Source of the DNA: Cyanobacteria bacterium UBA2566
GTDB lineage: Bacteria > Cyanobacteriota > Cyanobacteriia > Cyanobacteriales > Desertifilaceae
Assembly: GCA_002340255.1 (NCBI GenBank)
Contig: DDLS01000115.1
Coordinates: forward strand, 1-27,889
DNA length: 27,889 nucleotides
Reading direction: 5' to 3'
Shown here: piece after piece, positions 17,129 to 25,948 of the stretch
Layout of the letters: each line of letters opens with the position of its first letter
Numbering within the stretch: the first letter of the stretch is position 1
Made by a program: the position numbers and the translations under genes
The notes under the pieces: generated by a model
The model's input: only the letters and a program-made list of their open reading frames with translations
Database searches by the model: none
What the model was told of the DNA's origin: nothing

Positions 17129-17350
17129 ATGTTCAACAATCGTAGAATTGTACCGATCGCGATCGTATTCTGTTTAGGGATGAATCCTCTTTATAGCGAT
17201 GGGTCCGATTATCCCCTTTCGTCCAAGCAACCCCTGGACTCTTTTTCGGCTTCAGACCAGAGTCAGCCGAATCGAATCAAACCCTTGGTCAATCCAGAAG
17301 CCAGAGATCAACGGGGAGGACGAGGGGATTGTACCTGGTTAGGATGTTAG
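17129..17350 (+). CDS. Predicted small secreted peptide, 73 aa
   Basis: The N terminus is a plausible signal peptide: RR at residues 5-6, then a hydrophobic run IVPIAIVFCLGM, with a possible cleavage near 22-25. The mature part is polar and ends in RGGRGDCTWLGC, with two cysteines (C68, C73) that could form a small loop. ATG 17129 is preceded by AAGGAGAAGG, which favours it over the in-frame GTG at 17111. I do not recognise the family. It is 48 bases upstream of the P-loop ATPase gene on the same strand and may belong to the same transcript. The function is unknown. Confidence 0.6.
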   Translation: MFNNRRIVPIAIVFCLGMNPLYSDGSDYPLSSKQPLDSFSASDQSQPNRIKPLVNPEARDQRGGRGDCTWLGC

Positions 17351-17398
17351 CCCAATTGCCTATTTTCTATTCTCTAGCGCGTCACCATACATAAACTT

Positions 17399-18802
17399 AT
17401 GACTTTAGATTTAGGGCGATTTTACCAAGCCTGCAATCCATCTGCACCATTAGACTTGGGCGATCCTGACAATAGCCGCTATTATATTGATTTTTCTTCT
17501 GTGCGGGGGGGCAAAATTGTCAAAGCCTTGGGTCGTACCATTATCACCCTATCCCCCGATCGCCCCACGTGCCAACTGTTCACCGGCCATATTGGATGCG
17601 GAAAATCCACCGAACTATTGCGCTTAAAAGCCTTGCTAGAGGAACAAAACTTCGAGGTGGTCTACTTTGAGTCCTCTGAAGACCTAGATATGGGCGATAT
17701 TGACATTACCGATATTTTATTGGCGATCGCCCGTCAAGTCAGCGAACATTTACAGCAACGCTCTATCGAACTGCAACCGCGCACGTTCAAAACCCTGCTC
17801 AAAGACGCGGTAGACTTTCTGCAAACGCCCATTGACTTAAGCGCCGAAGCATCCATTCCTGGAGTAGGAGACATCAGCGCCAACAGTAGCGGCGAACTAG
17901 AATTCTCCCTTCCCCTCGGTATTGCCAAAATCACCGCCAAAACCAAAGAAAGTCAAAAATTGCGCCATCGTCTTCGCAACTATCTCGAACCCCGCACCGC
18001 CAGTATTTTAGAAGCCATCAACCAAGAACTCCTGCAAGTCGCCACAGCGCAACTCAAGCGTCAGGGGAAAAAAGGATTAGTCGTCATTATCGATAACCTC
18101 GACCGGGTACATAATCAAGCAGGGCCTACTGGACGACTCTTACCTGAATATCTATTCATTGACCGAGGTGCGCAACTGCGTCAACTCGACTGTCATCTCG
18201 TCTATACGATTCCCCTCTCCCTGATTTTTTCCAGTGAATGCGAAACCCTAAAAAACCGCCTTGGAGGAGGAATTACTCCCAAAGTTCTCCCCATGGTTCC
18301 GGTGAAAACCCGCACTGGAGAACCCTTCCCCAAAGGGATGCAACTCTTGCAGCATATGGTCTTAACCCGTGCATTTCCCGATCGCCCCTTAGAAGAGCAA
18401 CAGGCCTGTATTTTAGAACTCTTTGACCACCCCGATACCTTAGATAGGCTCTGTGAAGTCAGTGGGGGTCACATGCGAAACCTCTTGGGAATGCTCTTTA
18501 GTTGTCTGCAACAAGAAGACCCGCCCTTTTCACGGGATATACTAGAGACAGTCATTCGAGACCGTCGGGATTATTTAACCACCTCGATTAACGATGAGAT
18601 ATGGGAACTCTTGTATCGAGTGGTCAATCAGCAAAGCGTACAAGGAGACCTAGAGTACTTGACCCTATTACGCAGTATGTTTGTCTTTGAGTACCGAGAT
18701 GCTGAAGGCTCTTGGTTTGCCCTCAATCCCGCCCTATACGAGCATCAAAAGTTCAAGCAATGGTTAGCACAGAACAACAGTGGGAAGATTGCGACTTCAT
18801 AG
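17399..18802 (+). CDS. P-loop ATPase, first gene of a STAND-type pair
   Basis: This 467-aa ATPase has a Walker A motif GHIGCGKST (K69) and a Walker B VVIIDNLDRV (D232, D235). Between them lies an all-helical region with a Gly/Ser-rich segment (about 150-185). The C terminus (about 330-460) looks helical with a winged-helix-like end (EYLTLLRSMFVFEYRD). No toxin or nuclease domain is visible, nor membrane helices. The sequence GHIGCGKSTELLRLK is one I associate with uncharacterised cyanobacterial ATP-binding proteins. A G7 run (17505-17511) codes for R36-G-G38. It overlaps the WD40/STAND gene by 43 bases, implying translational coupling and a joint function. Inference: a nucleotide-dependent switch partner; role unknown. 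Confidence 0.8.
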   Translation: MTLDLGRFYQACNPSAPLDLGDPDNSRYYIDFSSVRGGKIVKALGRTIITLSPDRPTCQLFTGHIGCGKSTELLRLKALLEEQNFEVVYFESSEDLDMGDIDITDILLAIARQVSEHLQQRSIELQPRTFKTLLKDAVDFLQTPIDLSAEASIPGVGDISANSSGELEFSLPLGIAKITAKTKESQKLRHRLRNYLEPRTASILEAINQELLQVATAQLKRQGKKGLVVIIDNLDRVHNQAGPTGRLLPEYLFIDRGAQLRQLDCHLVYTIPLSLIFSSECETLKNRLGGGITPKVLPMVPVKTRTGEPFPKGMQLLQHMVLTRAFPDRPLEEQQACILELFDHPDTLDRLCEVSGGHMRNLLGMLFSCLQQEDPPFSRDILETVIRDRRDYLTTSINDEIWELLYRVVNQQSVQGDLEYLTLLRSMFVFEYRDAEGSWFALNPALYEHQKFKQWLAQNNSGKIATS

Positions 18803-21800
18803 AGAATGAACGGGCCCTCAAACAGTTGGCCCGAGCTATTTCCCTGTCTCAAGGGCAATTTTCCTTAATTTTAGTACGCTGTAACTATGTCCAATTGCGA
18901 GAAAAGGTATTAAAGCAGCTATCGGAGGTATTGAAGGCGCGATCGCCAAAAATAACGGATGAAATTCCCCCATTTCGATGCTTGCAATTATCCCCAGACA
19001 TTAACCATTTATATCACACGGTTAAAGCTGATTTTGCCCTAACTAAAGATCGACCCTCTGCATTATTGGTCTTAGGTCTAGAATCCGTCATTAACTTAGA
19101 AGATATCTTAATTTCCACCAATGTTATCCGGGATGAATTTCGCAAACAACTCAACTGTCCCCTCGTTTTATGGGTCAACGATCGCCTACTCCATCAATTT
19201 TTGCAACTTGCACCCGATTTTGCCAACTTTGCCGCTAATCCCATCTCCTTCGATCTGACCACCGAAGCGCTCTCTACCCTGATTATCCAGAAAGCACAAA
19301 CCTTACTCGACAATCTCTTAAGTCGCGAGCATAAACAACTGCTCGCATTTCCCCTGTCTTTTATTTCTCCCAAACAGGGTGGATGCGGCCAACATCGTGC
19401 AGAATTAGAATTTGCGCTCTCTACCCTGGAGCGCCGAGAAACTGTATTTGATGACAGTTTAGAAGCAAGAGTAGCGATTCTTTTAGGTCACGATCGATTG
19501 ATGCAAGGGCAGATTGAAGGCGCGATCGATTCTTATCAAACTGCATTAAATTATGAACAACAGTTATCCCCTCAGCCCAATTTAGAGCATCAAGGCCTAT
19601 TGCTCTTCTATCTAGGACTTTGTTCCTTTTATCCCGCCCAAGAAAACCCAGAAAATCAGCAATTATGGGAACAGGCGTGGCATTATTTCTATCAGGCTAT
19701 ACAGTGCTTTCAAGATGCTGAACGGCAAGATTTAATGGCGCAAATGACGGGACAAGTCAGTGATGTACTGCAACATTTACAAGCCTGGGAAACTCTTGTA
19801 GAGTTTACCCAAAAGTCTCTTGATTTGCATCAGCAGTATGGTTTACCCATTCAGTTAGCTCTCGATTATGGTTTTTTAGGAAAACTCGCCCTAGAACAGG
19901 GAAAGTTGGAAATAGCCCGCGAGCAATTAAAGCAGTGTTTGGCAATTTTAGACTCAGCAGCAGACCCACCTATTGACCAAGATTTCCCGCCTTTACCACA
20001 AGGATTATATCCTCTCCTCTGGTCTCAGTTATTTCAATTACAATTAGTCCAATGTTTGCGTCATTTGAAGCACTATCAACAGGCGTATCAGACGTTAGCA
20101 GCAGCGAAACATAAACTAGAATATGCCATTACCCAAAGCAATGCTCGCCATGATCCACACCGGTATTTACGCTTATTGAAAGGGCTGCGATCGCTCTATT
20201 TTGATGAACAGTGTTATCGAGAAGCCTTTTTACTCAAACAAGAACAGCGCTCAGTCCAGTCCCAGTATGGATTACGTCCCTTTGTGGGGGCAGCCCAATT
20301 AAGACCCGCTCAACAGGCCTTAAATCCCCTCTTGGCTAATCGCATAGAAACTGATGCACAGGTTGGGGAAGTCGCTGAAGCGATTTCTACCTCTAACCGT
20401 CAAAAAGATGTGCAAAACCTCCTTTATCGGATTAGTCGTCCGGATTATAAAATAACGGTGATTCATGGCCCTTCTGGAGTAGGAAAAAGTTCGATTGTCA
20501 GCGCAGGATTAGTGCCCACGTTGCATCGAACCACTCTAGGAGATCAAATTCCAGTTCCGGTCGTTATGCGCGTATATTCCGATTGGATAGTCAATTTGGG
20601 AAAAGCCCTCAATCAATCCTTAAAACACTTTCAATTTACACCGAGAGAAATCTCAGATTATACCCCAGAAGCTTATCTACAAATCTTCGACCAAACTGCC
20701 GATCAAAGTGGCTTGACAGTACTCATTTTTGACCAGTTTGAAGAATTTTTCTTTGTTTGTACTGAGCCTGAAAAGCGACAACGCTTTTATCAGTTTTTAG
20801 AACAGTGCATCAATCAAGCAGGGCTGAAAATTATTTTCTCAATTCGGGAAGATTACTTGCATCATCTGTTAGAAATTGAACAAAATATATCCTTGGAGGC
20901 GATCGCCTGTAATTTACTCGATAAAAGTAATCGCTATGCTTTGGGCAATTTTTCCAAAGTACATACCTTTGAAGTGATTAAAAATTTGACTCAGAAGACT
21001 CAATTTGAACTGGATGATGATTTGATTGAGGCTTTAGTCAATGATTTATCAGTCGGAACCAATGAAGTCAGACCAATTGAATTACAAATTGTTGGCTCTC
21101 AACTTCAAGAGCTTAACATTACCACACTAGAGCAATATCTTCAAGTCGAATCTAAGCACAAATTAGTCGAGAATTTTTTAGAGTCTGTGATTGCAGATTG
21201 TGGAGAAAAGAACGAGTATCATGCCCGAAAAGTAGTTTACACTTTTATCGATGAAGATGACAATCGTCCATTAAAAACAAAATCCGAAATTTTAGCCCAA
21301 ATGGGTTCCGATCTTGCTCCAGAAACCCTAGAGCTAATTTTAGATATTTTCTTTGGATCGGGCTTAATCTATCCGATTCCCGAACAACCCGAACCTCGGT
21401 ATCAGTTGGTTCATGATTATCTGGTTGAGTTTATCCAAAGTCAGAAACAACAGGCTATTCACCAGGAGCGATCGCAACTTCAGGAAGAAAACGACCAAAA
21501 TCAAAAAGAAATTGAAGCCTTACGGGATGAAAATCTTCTCATTTCTCAAATCGCTGAAGAGCGCTATAAGGTAGTACAACAGGATTTGGAAGATTATATC
21601 CCTAATTCCAATCATTCTACGTCCGAATCAGAATCTATAGACCAGGAGAAAAAACGCTTATCGAAAGGAAAACTCGTTCTGGAAAACTTGCGGCAAGAAA
21701 AAACATTATTAACCGCATTAGCCCAAGCAAAAGCGAAACATAAAAAAAGTGAACGACAGCGAAAGTTGATTTTAAATTTGCTCTTAGTGGGTGCGGGCTT

Positions 21801-23904
21801 TTTTATCGTAGGATTAGCGGGATTTGCCTGGAATGGGGTGATTAATCAGATTAAAACATTAGGGACATCTTCTGAAGCTTTAGTAGGACTGAATAATGAA
21901 ATTGAAGGTTTAACCACCGGACTGAAGGCGGGAGAACAAATTAAAAGTACGCCATTTTTGCCTAAATCAGTGTCCGATACAATTGAGAAAACCCTATCCT
22001 ATGCAGTTTATAGAATTAGTGAAGAAAATCGCTTAGAGGGGCATAAAGATGGGGTTTATGCTGCCACTTTTAGCCCCGATGGTAAACTAATTGCAACCGC
22101 AGGGGAAGACCGCACCATTCGCATCTGGGATGAGCAAGGCAAGCCTGGTTTCACGATTCCCGGTCATCAAGATATTATTACCAGTTTGGTGTTTCTGGAG
22201 GATGGAAAATGGTTAGCCTCTGGCAGTTGGGATCATAGTATTAAACTGTGGAATTTAGGCAAGTTTCCTGATTTAGGCAAGGTGGCAAACTTAGATCGGA
22301 TAGAATATGTGGAATTAAAAGGTCATAGGGATCAAGTTATTGCTCTCGCTGCTCATCAAGACCCGAAGAATCCTTTGATTGCTTCAGCGAGTCGAGATAA
22401 AACCGTAAAAGTCTGGCGTAAAGATGGCTCGGAAGTGGTTACTTTATCCCATGATTTTCCTGTTTTAAGTGTGGTATTTTCTCCCGATGGTCAGTTGGTT
22501 GCCACGGCTAGTTTTGACGGCAAGATTCGCTTTTGGAGTTTGGATGGCTCGTTAGTGAAAACTTTTGTGGGCGAGCCAGAAGTGCAAGAAATATATAGCA
22601 TGAGTTGGTCAGAAAGGGGACTTTTGGCGACTGCCGGTCAGGTCGTTGATGAGGAAACAGGACAGAAAAAAGGGACGGTAAGTTTTTGGACTGAGGAGGG
22701 CTTTCTTAAGCAAATTGAAGCCCATGAAGATACTGTTTTAGATGTACGATTTAGTCCGAATGGGAAACAGTTTGTGACGGCAAGTAAGGATAAGACTATT
22801 AAAATTTGGGGGGGGTTGGATAATAACAGTTTGCAAAAAACCTTAATTGGTCATACCCATTGGGTTCCCAAGGTGGGGTTTAGTCCTGATGGGAGTCGCA
22901 TTGTTTCGGCTAGTTTGGATAAGTCGGTGAAGGTGTGGCGCTTGAATAAGTCCCTGATGGAGGTCTGGGATGGGGGTGGGCCGCTGAATGGGGTGAGTGT
23001 GAGTGGGAGTAAAATTGCTACGATCGGGGATTATGGCATGATTACGTTATGGCAACCGGATGGGACGGTGCTAAAGTCCTGGAAGGGTCATGAGGGACAG
23101 GTTTGGGGGGTTGACTTTACGCCAGATGGTCAACAGTTGGTGACGGCAGGGGACGATCGCCAAGTCAAGGTTTGGAACCTAAAAGGTGAGCTGCTGCAAA
23201 CGTTGGAGGGTCATCGGGATGTGGTTCTCAGTGTCAGCGTCAGTCCCGATGGAAAGTATATTGCTTCGGGAAGTAAGGATTATCGGGTGAAGTTATGGCG
23301 CACAGATGGGACGTTATTGAAAACTTTATTCACGGATAGTTCTGCTATTAATTGGGTCAGTTTTAGCCTCAATGGTCAGCTTGTGGCTGCGGCAAGCGAT
23401 GAGGGACGAGTAAAATTATGGCGCACGGATGGCACTCAGGTGGGAACTCTGCGACATCGAGCTGGGGTGTGGGGGGTAACGTTTTCTCCTGATGGTCAGG
23501 CGATCGCCACTGCCAGTTATGATAGCCGAGTCAAACTCTGGAACCGACAGGGACAACTCTTGGGTGAACCCCTGGAACATGAGGGAAACACAGTCACCAG
23601 TGTTGCCTTTAGTCCTGATGGAGAACAGTTAGCATCCGCCAGCCACAACACCATTCGCCTCTGGCGCAAAGATGGAACCTTATTGCATGTGCTGACTGCA
23701 AGTTCCCATCGTTCGATTAATGGACTCAGTTTTACCTCCGATGGCAAAACCCTAATTTCTGTCGGTGGAGATGGACAAGTCACCCTATGGCATCTAGATC
23801 AATTGGAACTCGACCAGCTCTTAGAAACCGGGTGTCAATGGTTACAAGGGTATTTGGAGAACAATCCCACGGGTCAAAAAGAGAGACTGTCTGTGTGTGA
23901 TTGA
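18760..23904 (+). CDS. TPR-nSTAND1-WD40 repeat protein with one membrane helix
   Basis: This 1714-aa protein has these parts: an ATPase-like head without a Walker A (about 1-190); a TPR-like helical region (about 225-500); an nSTAND1-type NTPase with GPSGVGKSS (K576) and VLIFDQFEEFFF (D658), followed by a winged helix ending in QLVHDYLVEFI (to about 890); a charged coiled coil (about 895-1000); one transmembrane helix (about 1003-1025, LLLVGAGFFIVGLAGF); and 14 WD40 repeats (about 1090-1690), enough for two seven-bladed propellers. It ends in the GCxWLxxYL motif typical of cyanobacterial WD40 STAND proteins. ATG 18760 was chosen; the frame is open from TTG 18712. The start lies inside the upstream ATPase gene. 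STAND proteins are signal-activated switches, often in defence or cell death; the effector here is not obvious. A G8 tract lies at 22808-22815. Confidence 0.88.
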   Translation: MVSTEQQWEDCDFIENERALKQLARAISLSQGQFSLILVRCNYVQLREKVLKQLSEVLKARSPKITDEIPPFRCLQLSPDINHLYHTVKADFALTKDRPSALLVLGLESVINLEDILISTNVIRDEFRKQLNCPLVLWVNDRLLHQFLQLAPDFANFAANPISFDLTTEALSTLIIQKAQTLLDNLLSREHKQLLAFPLSFISPKQGGCGQHRAELEFALSTLERRETVFDDSLEARVAILLGHDRLMQGQIEGAIDSYQTALNYEQQLSPQPNLEHQGLLLFYLGLCSFYPAQENPENQQLWEQAWHYFYQAIQCFQDAERQDLMAQMTGQVSDVLQHLQAWETLVEFTQKSLDLHQQYGLPIQLALDYGFLGKLALEQGKLEIAREQLKQCLAILDSAADPPIDQDFPPLPQGLYPLLWSQLFQLQLVQCLRHLKHYQQAYQTLAAAKHKLEYAITQSNARHDPHRYLRLLKGLRSLYFDEQCYREAFLLKQEQRSVQSQYGLRPFVGAAQLRPAQQALNPLLANRIETDAQVGEVAEAISTSNRQKDVQNLLYRISRPDYKITVIHGPSGVGKSSIVSAGLVPTLHRTTLGDQIPVPVVMRVYSDWIVNLGKALNQSLKHFQFTPREISDYTPEAYLQIFDQTADQSGLTVLIFDQFEEFFFVCTEPEKRQRFYQFLEQCINQAGLKIIFSIREDYLHHLLEIEQNISLEAIACNLLDKSNRYALGNFSKVHTFEVIKNLTQKTQFELDDDLIEALVNDLSVGTNEVRPIELQIVGSQLQELNITTLEQYLQVESKHKLVENFLESVIADCGEKNEYHARKVVYTFIDEDDNRPLKTKSEILAQMGSDLAPETLELILDIFFGSGLIYPIPEQPEPRYQLVHDYLVEFIQSQKQQAIHQERSQLQEENDQNQKEIEALRDENLLISQIAEERYKVVQQDLEDYIPNSNHSTSESESIDQEKKRLSKGKLVLENLRQEKTLLTALAQAKAKHKKSERQRKLILNLLLVGAGFFIVGLAGFAWNGVINQIKTLGTSSEALVGLNNEIEGLTTGLKAGEQIKSTPFLPKSVSDTIEKTLSYAVYRISEENRLEGHKDGVYAATFSPDGKLIATAGEDRTIRIWDEQGKPGFTIPGHQDIITSLVFLEDGKWLASGSWDHSIKLWNLGKFPDLGKVANLDRIEYVELKGHRDQVIALAAHQDPKNPLIASASRDKTVKVWRKDGSEVVTLSHDFPVLSVVFSPDGQLVATASFDGKIRFWSLDGSLVKTFVGEPEVQEIYSMSWSERGLLATAGQVVDEETGQKKGTVSFWTEEGFLKQIEAHEDTVLDVRFSPNGKQFVTASKDKTIKIWGGLDNNSLQKTLIGHTHWVPKVGFSPDGSRIVSASLDKSVKVWRLNKSLMEVWDGGGPLNGVSVSGSKIATIGDYGMITLWQPDGTVLKSWKGHEGQVWGVDFTPDGQQLVTAGDDRQVKVWNLKGELLQTLEGHRDVVLSVSVSPDGKYIASGSKDYRVKLWRTDGTLLKTLFTDSSAINWVSFSLNGQLVAAASDEGRVKLWRTDGTQVGTLRHRAGVWGVTFSPDGQAIATASYDSRVKLWNRQGQLLGEPLEHEGNTVTSVAFSPDGEQLASASHNTIRLWRKDGTLLHVLTASSHRSINGLSFTSDGKTLISVGGDGQVTLWHLDQLELDQLLETGCQWLQGYLENNPTGQKERLSVCD

Positions 23905-23961
23905 TTCTAACTCTCTTCTGATGCAACACTTTATCCTTACGCGACAAATACAGTTTAAAGC

Positions 23962-24038
23962 GATCGCACGTCATTCGCTGCTTCTAGTATAGGCGATCGC
24001 TCCCCCACAGCTCAGAAAGAGGCGAAGCCCTTGTACAA
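23962..24038. repeat. Direct repeat, copy A (left of toxin-antitoxin pair)
   Basis: The first 37 bases (23962-23998, GATCGCAC...GGCGATC) match 24566-24602 at 36 of 37 positions. Similarity then continues more weakly through AGAGAGGC/AAGAGGCG to a shared TTGTACA near the end. The copy contains two GCGATCGC HIP1 sites. It ends just before the toxin stop codon. Confidence 0.85.
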
Positions 24039-24039
24039 C

Positions 24040-24306
24040 TCAATACACTTCATCATGGCTACCCATATCAATAAATACAGCAGTTTCCTCTTCTGTAAAG
24101 TAAAATAAGACTCGCTCATCATAATCGACACTGAAACTCCACAAATCTTTCAGTTTTCCAGATAATTTATGGGTTCTCAAGCTTGGAGTAAAGGGATCGA
24201 TTACAAATTCTTCCAATTTTTGCCAAAATCTAGCTTCTAAATCAGGATTTCCCTTGATCCGTTTTTTAAAGGCACGCTTGAAGGAGGAACTAAAACTAAC
24301 CTCCAT
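24040..24306 (-). CDS. RelE-family toxin of a type II toxin-antitoxin system
   Basis: This 88-aa protein has the RelE/ParE fold pattern: an N-terminal beta strand and FKRAFKKRIKGNPDLEARFW helices, then DPFTPSLRTHKLSGKLKDLWS, VDYDERVLFYF and a final FIDMGSHDEVY. Family knowledge: relatives (RelE/StbE, YafQ type) are ribosome-dependent mRNA interferases; the C-terminal His-Asp-x-Val-Tyr and basic residues are consistent with an active toxin. The start ATG 24306 lies 2 bases after the antitoxin stop, the usual antitoxin-first order with coupled translation. The pair is bracketed by direct repeats. Confidence 0.88.
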   Translation of the reverse strand: MEVSFSSSFKRAFKKRIKGNPDLEARFWQKLEEFVIDPFTPSLRTHKLSGKLKDLWSFSVDYDERVLFYFTEEETAVFIDMGSHDEVY

Positions 24307-24308
24307 CC

Positions 24309-24515
24309 CTATTGCTCAATCATTTGTTTGAGTTCGCTAATACTTGAGGAAAACTTGAGTTCCCCACGTTGTTCTTCTTGCTGTGCTAATTTAAAATTTT
24401 CAGTGATGAGATCGCGACGCTCTTCACGGATATACTGTTGCAGTAAGAGTTGCATTTCCTCTTTTTCATCCGTAGAGAGTTGTTTAACCACTTCGACAAC
24501 ATCATTAAAGGTCAT
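24309..24515 (-). CDS. Antitoxin partner of the RelE-family toxin
   Basis: This 68-aa acidic, helical protein starts MTFNDVVEVVKQLSTDEKEE and ends in SSISELKQMIEQ. The pattern is that of small cyanobacterial antitoxins encoded upstream of RelE-like toxins: an N-terminal helical dimerisation part and an extended C terminus that wraps the toxin. The ATG at 24515 is preceded at 13 bases by GAGG. Such antitoxins usually repress their own operon, but I cannot identify an operator. The call rests mainly on position and size. Confidence 0.8.
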   Translation of the reverse strand: MTFNDVVEVVKQLSTDEKEEMQLLLQQYIREERRDLITENFKLAQQEEQRGELKFSSSISELKQMIEQ

Positions 24516-24565
24516 TTTCTAGGGAACCTCAAAAAACTAATGTTCTAGTCAGATAGAGTAGGTGA

Positions 24566-24646
24566 GATCGCACATCATTCGCTGCTTCTAGTATAGGCGA
24601 TCTCTGTCGCAAACTCTAGAGAGAGGCTATCCCCTCCTTTGTACAG
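24566..24646. repeat. Direct repeat, copy B (right of toxin-antitoxin pair)
   Basis: The core 24566-24602 matches copy A at 36 of 37 bases in the same orientation. The tail diverges but keeps GAGAGGC and TTTGTACA. It lies about 50 bases upstream of the antitoxin start. The two copies begin 604 bases apart and enclose the whole toxin-antitoxin pair. Confidence 0.85.
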
Positions 24647-24765
24647 CAGCAGTTTAACTACAATACAGTAAAACTTAATACTAAATTTAGATATCTGTCC
24701 ATTTCCAATTCTATATGCTACAATTAGGCTACATCCTGTAAACACTTATCATTTTATCAATTTTT

Positions 24766-25863
24766 ATGGGTAGTACAACAAATCAGCACTATGTCCCTCG
24801 CTTTTATTTGAAAAAATTTAGTAACTTATCTAGTGGAAAATACAAAATATATTTGTTCGATAAATTTAGAGTGAAGGAAAATATACATTTTAGTAACATA
24901 AAAAATGTAGCCACATCTAATGGATTTTATGACTTCCCCATAGAATCTGAAAAGTTTTTTGATGACCACAATATTCATCCAGAAACATTAAGTGACATTG
25001 TAAATTTATCAGTAGGTAGAAAAGAATTTGATAGGTATTTAACAAAATATGAAGTTAAAATGCAATCAATATACAACGCTTTTGAGAATAGAGTTTCTGA
25101 TATTTTGCAATCTAATAATATTTCTCAAAAAAACAAAATAATTAACAAAAGAGATAAGCAAAGATGGTCTCAGGTTTTGTCCACCCAATATCTAAGAACA
25201 CCTGCATTTAGAAAAGCAATACAAGAAATAAAATTAAAAACAGATCGTTGGCATGAAGATCAGTTTTTTGCGGAACGTCAAGCAAGTGAAATATTAAAAA
25301 TAATTATTTTTAATATTTCAATATATTATCCTCATATTCCGGTAAGTTCACTTAAATTAGCGTCAGAGATGTCTGTTATTACAGTACTTTCAATGCAACA
25401 TAAACTACATAATGAACAAATCGCTTTAAGTCACTATGGAACTTTCCAAAAACGAGTTGGCGATCTATCAAAAATTCTTCAAAGACATAAGTGGTCACTT
25501 GGAATTAATCAAACAGACATTCCATTTTATATCTCAGACAATCCTGTGGCAAGGAGTCCTTACTCCGCAGGCTATGGATCGGAGGGAGTAGAAATTCTAT
25601 TCCCTCTAAACCCTAAGTTTATTTTAATCTTGAGAGACAAAAAACATCCAAAAGCTACTGAGCATGACGGGAAGATAGTAACTTTAAGTACAAGTGAGAT
25701 CTTAGTATATAACGCAGCTCAAGTTTATTGCAGTGAACGATTTGTCTACTGTCAAAAAAATGAATTTGAACTTGCCAAGCAAATATGCATAGAAAACCCC
25801 GAAATTTGTTCTGATGCAAAAGATAGAGTCAAGATTGTATATGAAATCCCTAAGTATGACTGA
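24766..25863 (+). CDS. DUF4238 domain-containing protein
   Basis: This 365-aa protein has the family hallmark QHYVPRFYLKKFS at residues 7-19. The later block with IPFYISDNPVARSP and EILFPLNPKFILILRD also matches the DUF4238 pattern, where it would supply conserved polar residues. There is no signal peptide or membrane helix. The function is unestablished; the family occurs sporadically in bacteria, often in accessory regions. Base composition is visibly more AT-rich than the flanking chl and STAND genes (many ATA and AAA codons, no HIP1 site), suggesting recent acquisition. The ATG lacks a clear ribosome site. It is convergent with chlN across a hairpin. Confidence 0.85.
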   Translation: MGSTTNQHYVPRFYLKKFSNLSSGKYKIYLFDKFRVKENIHFSNIKNVATSNGFYDFPIESEKFFDDHNIHPETLSDIVNLSVGRKEFDRYLTKYEVKMQSIYNAFENRVSDILQSNNISQKNKIINKRDKQRWSQVLSTQYLRTPAFRKAIQEIKLKTDRWHEDQFFAERQASEILKIIIFNISIYYPHIPVSSLKLASEMSVITVLSMQHKLHNEQIALSHYGTFQKRVGDLSKILQRHKWSLGINQTDIPFYISDNPVARSPYSAGYGSEGVEILFPLNPKFILILRDKKHPKATEHDGKIVTLSTSEILVYNAAQVYCSERFVYCQKNEFELAKQICIENPEICSDAKDRVKIVYEIPKYD

Positions 25864-25948
25864 AGGGATTATAAAAGAAATTGGTGAATTAGAGTTAGAT
25901 GCTTGATTGAAACAAGCGCAAATCGCTATAAATCTGACGATAGTGCAG

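Noticed and set aside
18712..18759. Upstream TTG start of the STAND protein (16 extra residues)
   Set aside because: The extra residues lie fully within the ATPase coding region in another frame and TTG has no ribosome site; ATG 18760 is more likely.
17399..18802. Known antiviral NTPase types such as AVAST or KAP ATPases for the 467-aa protein
   Set aside because: No fused effector, no membrane segment typical of KAP, and no large sensor repeat are visible; naming a system would be guesswork.
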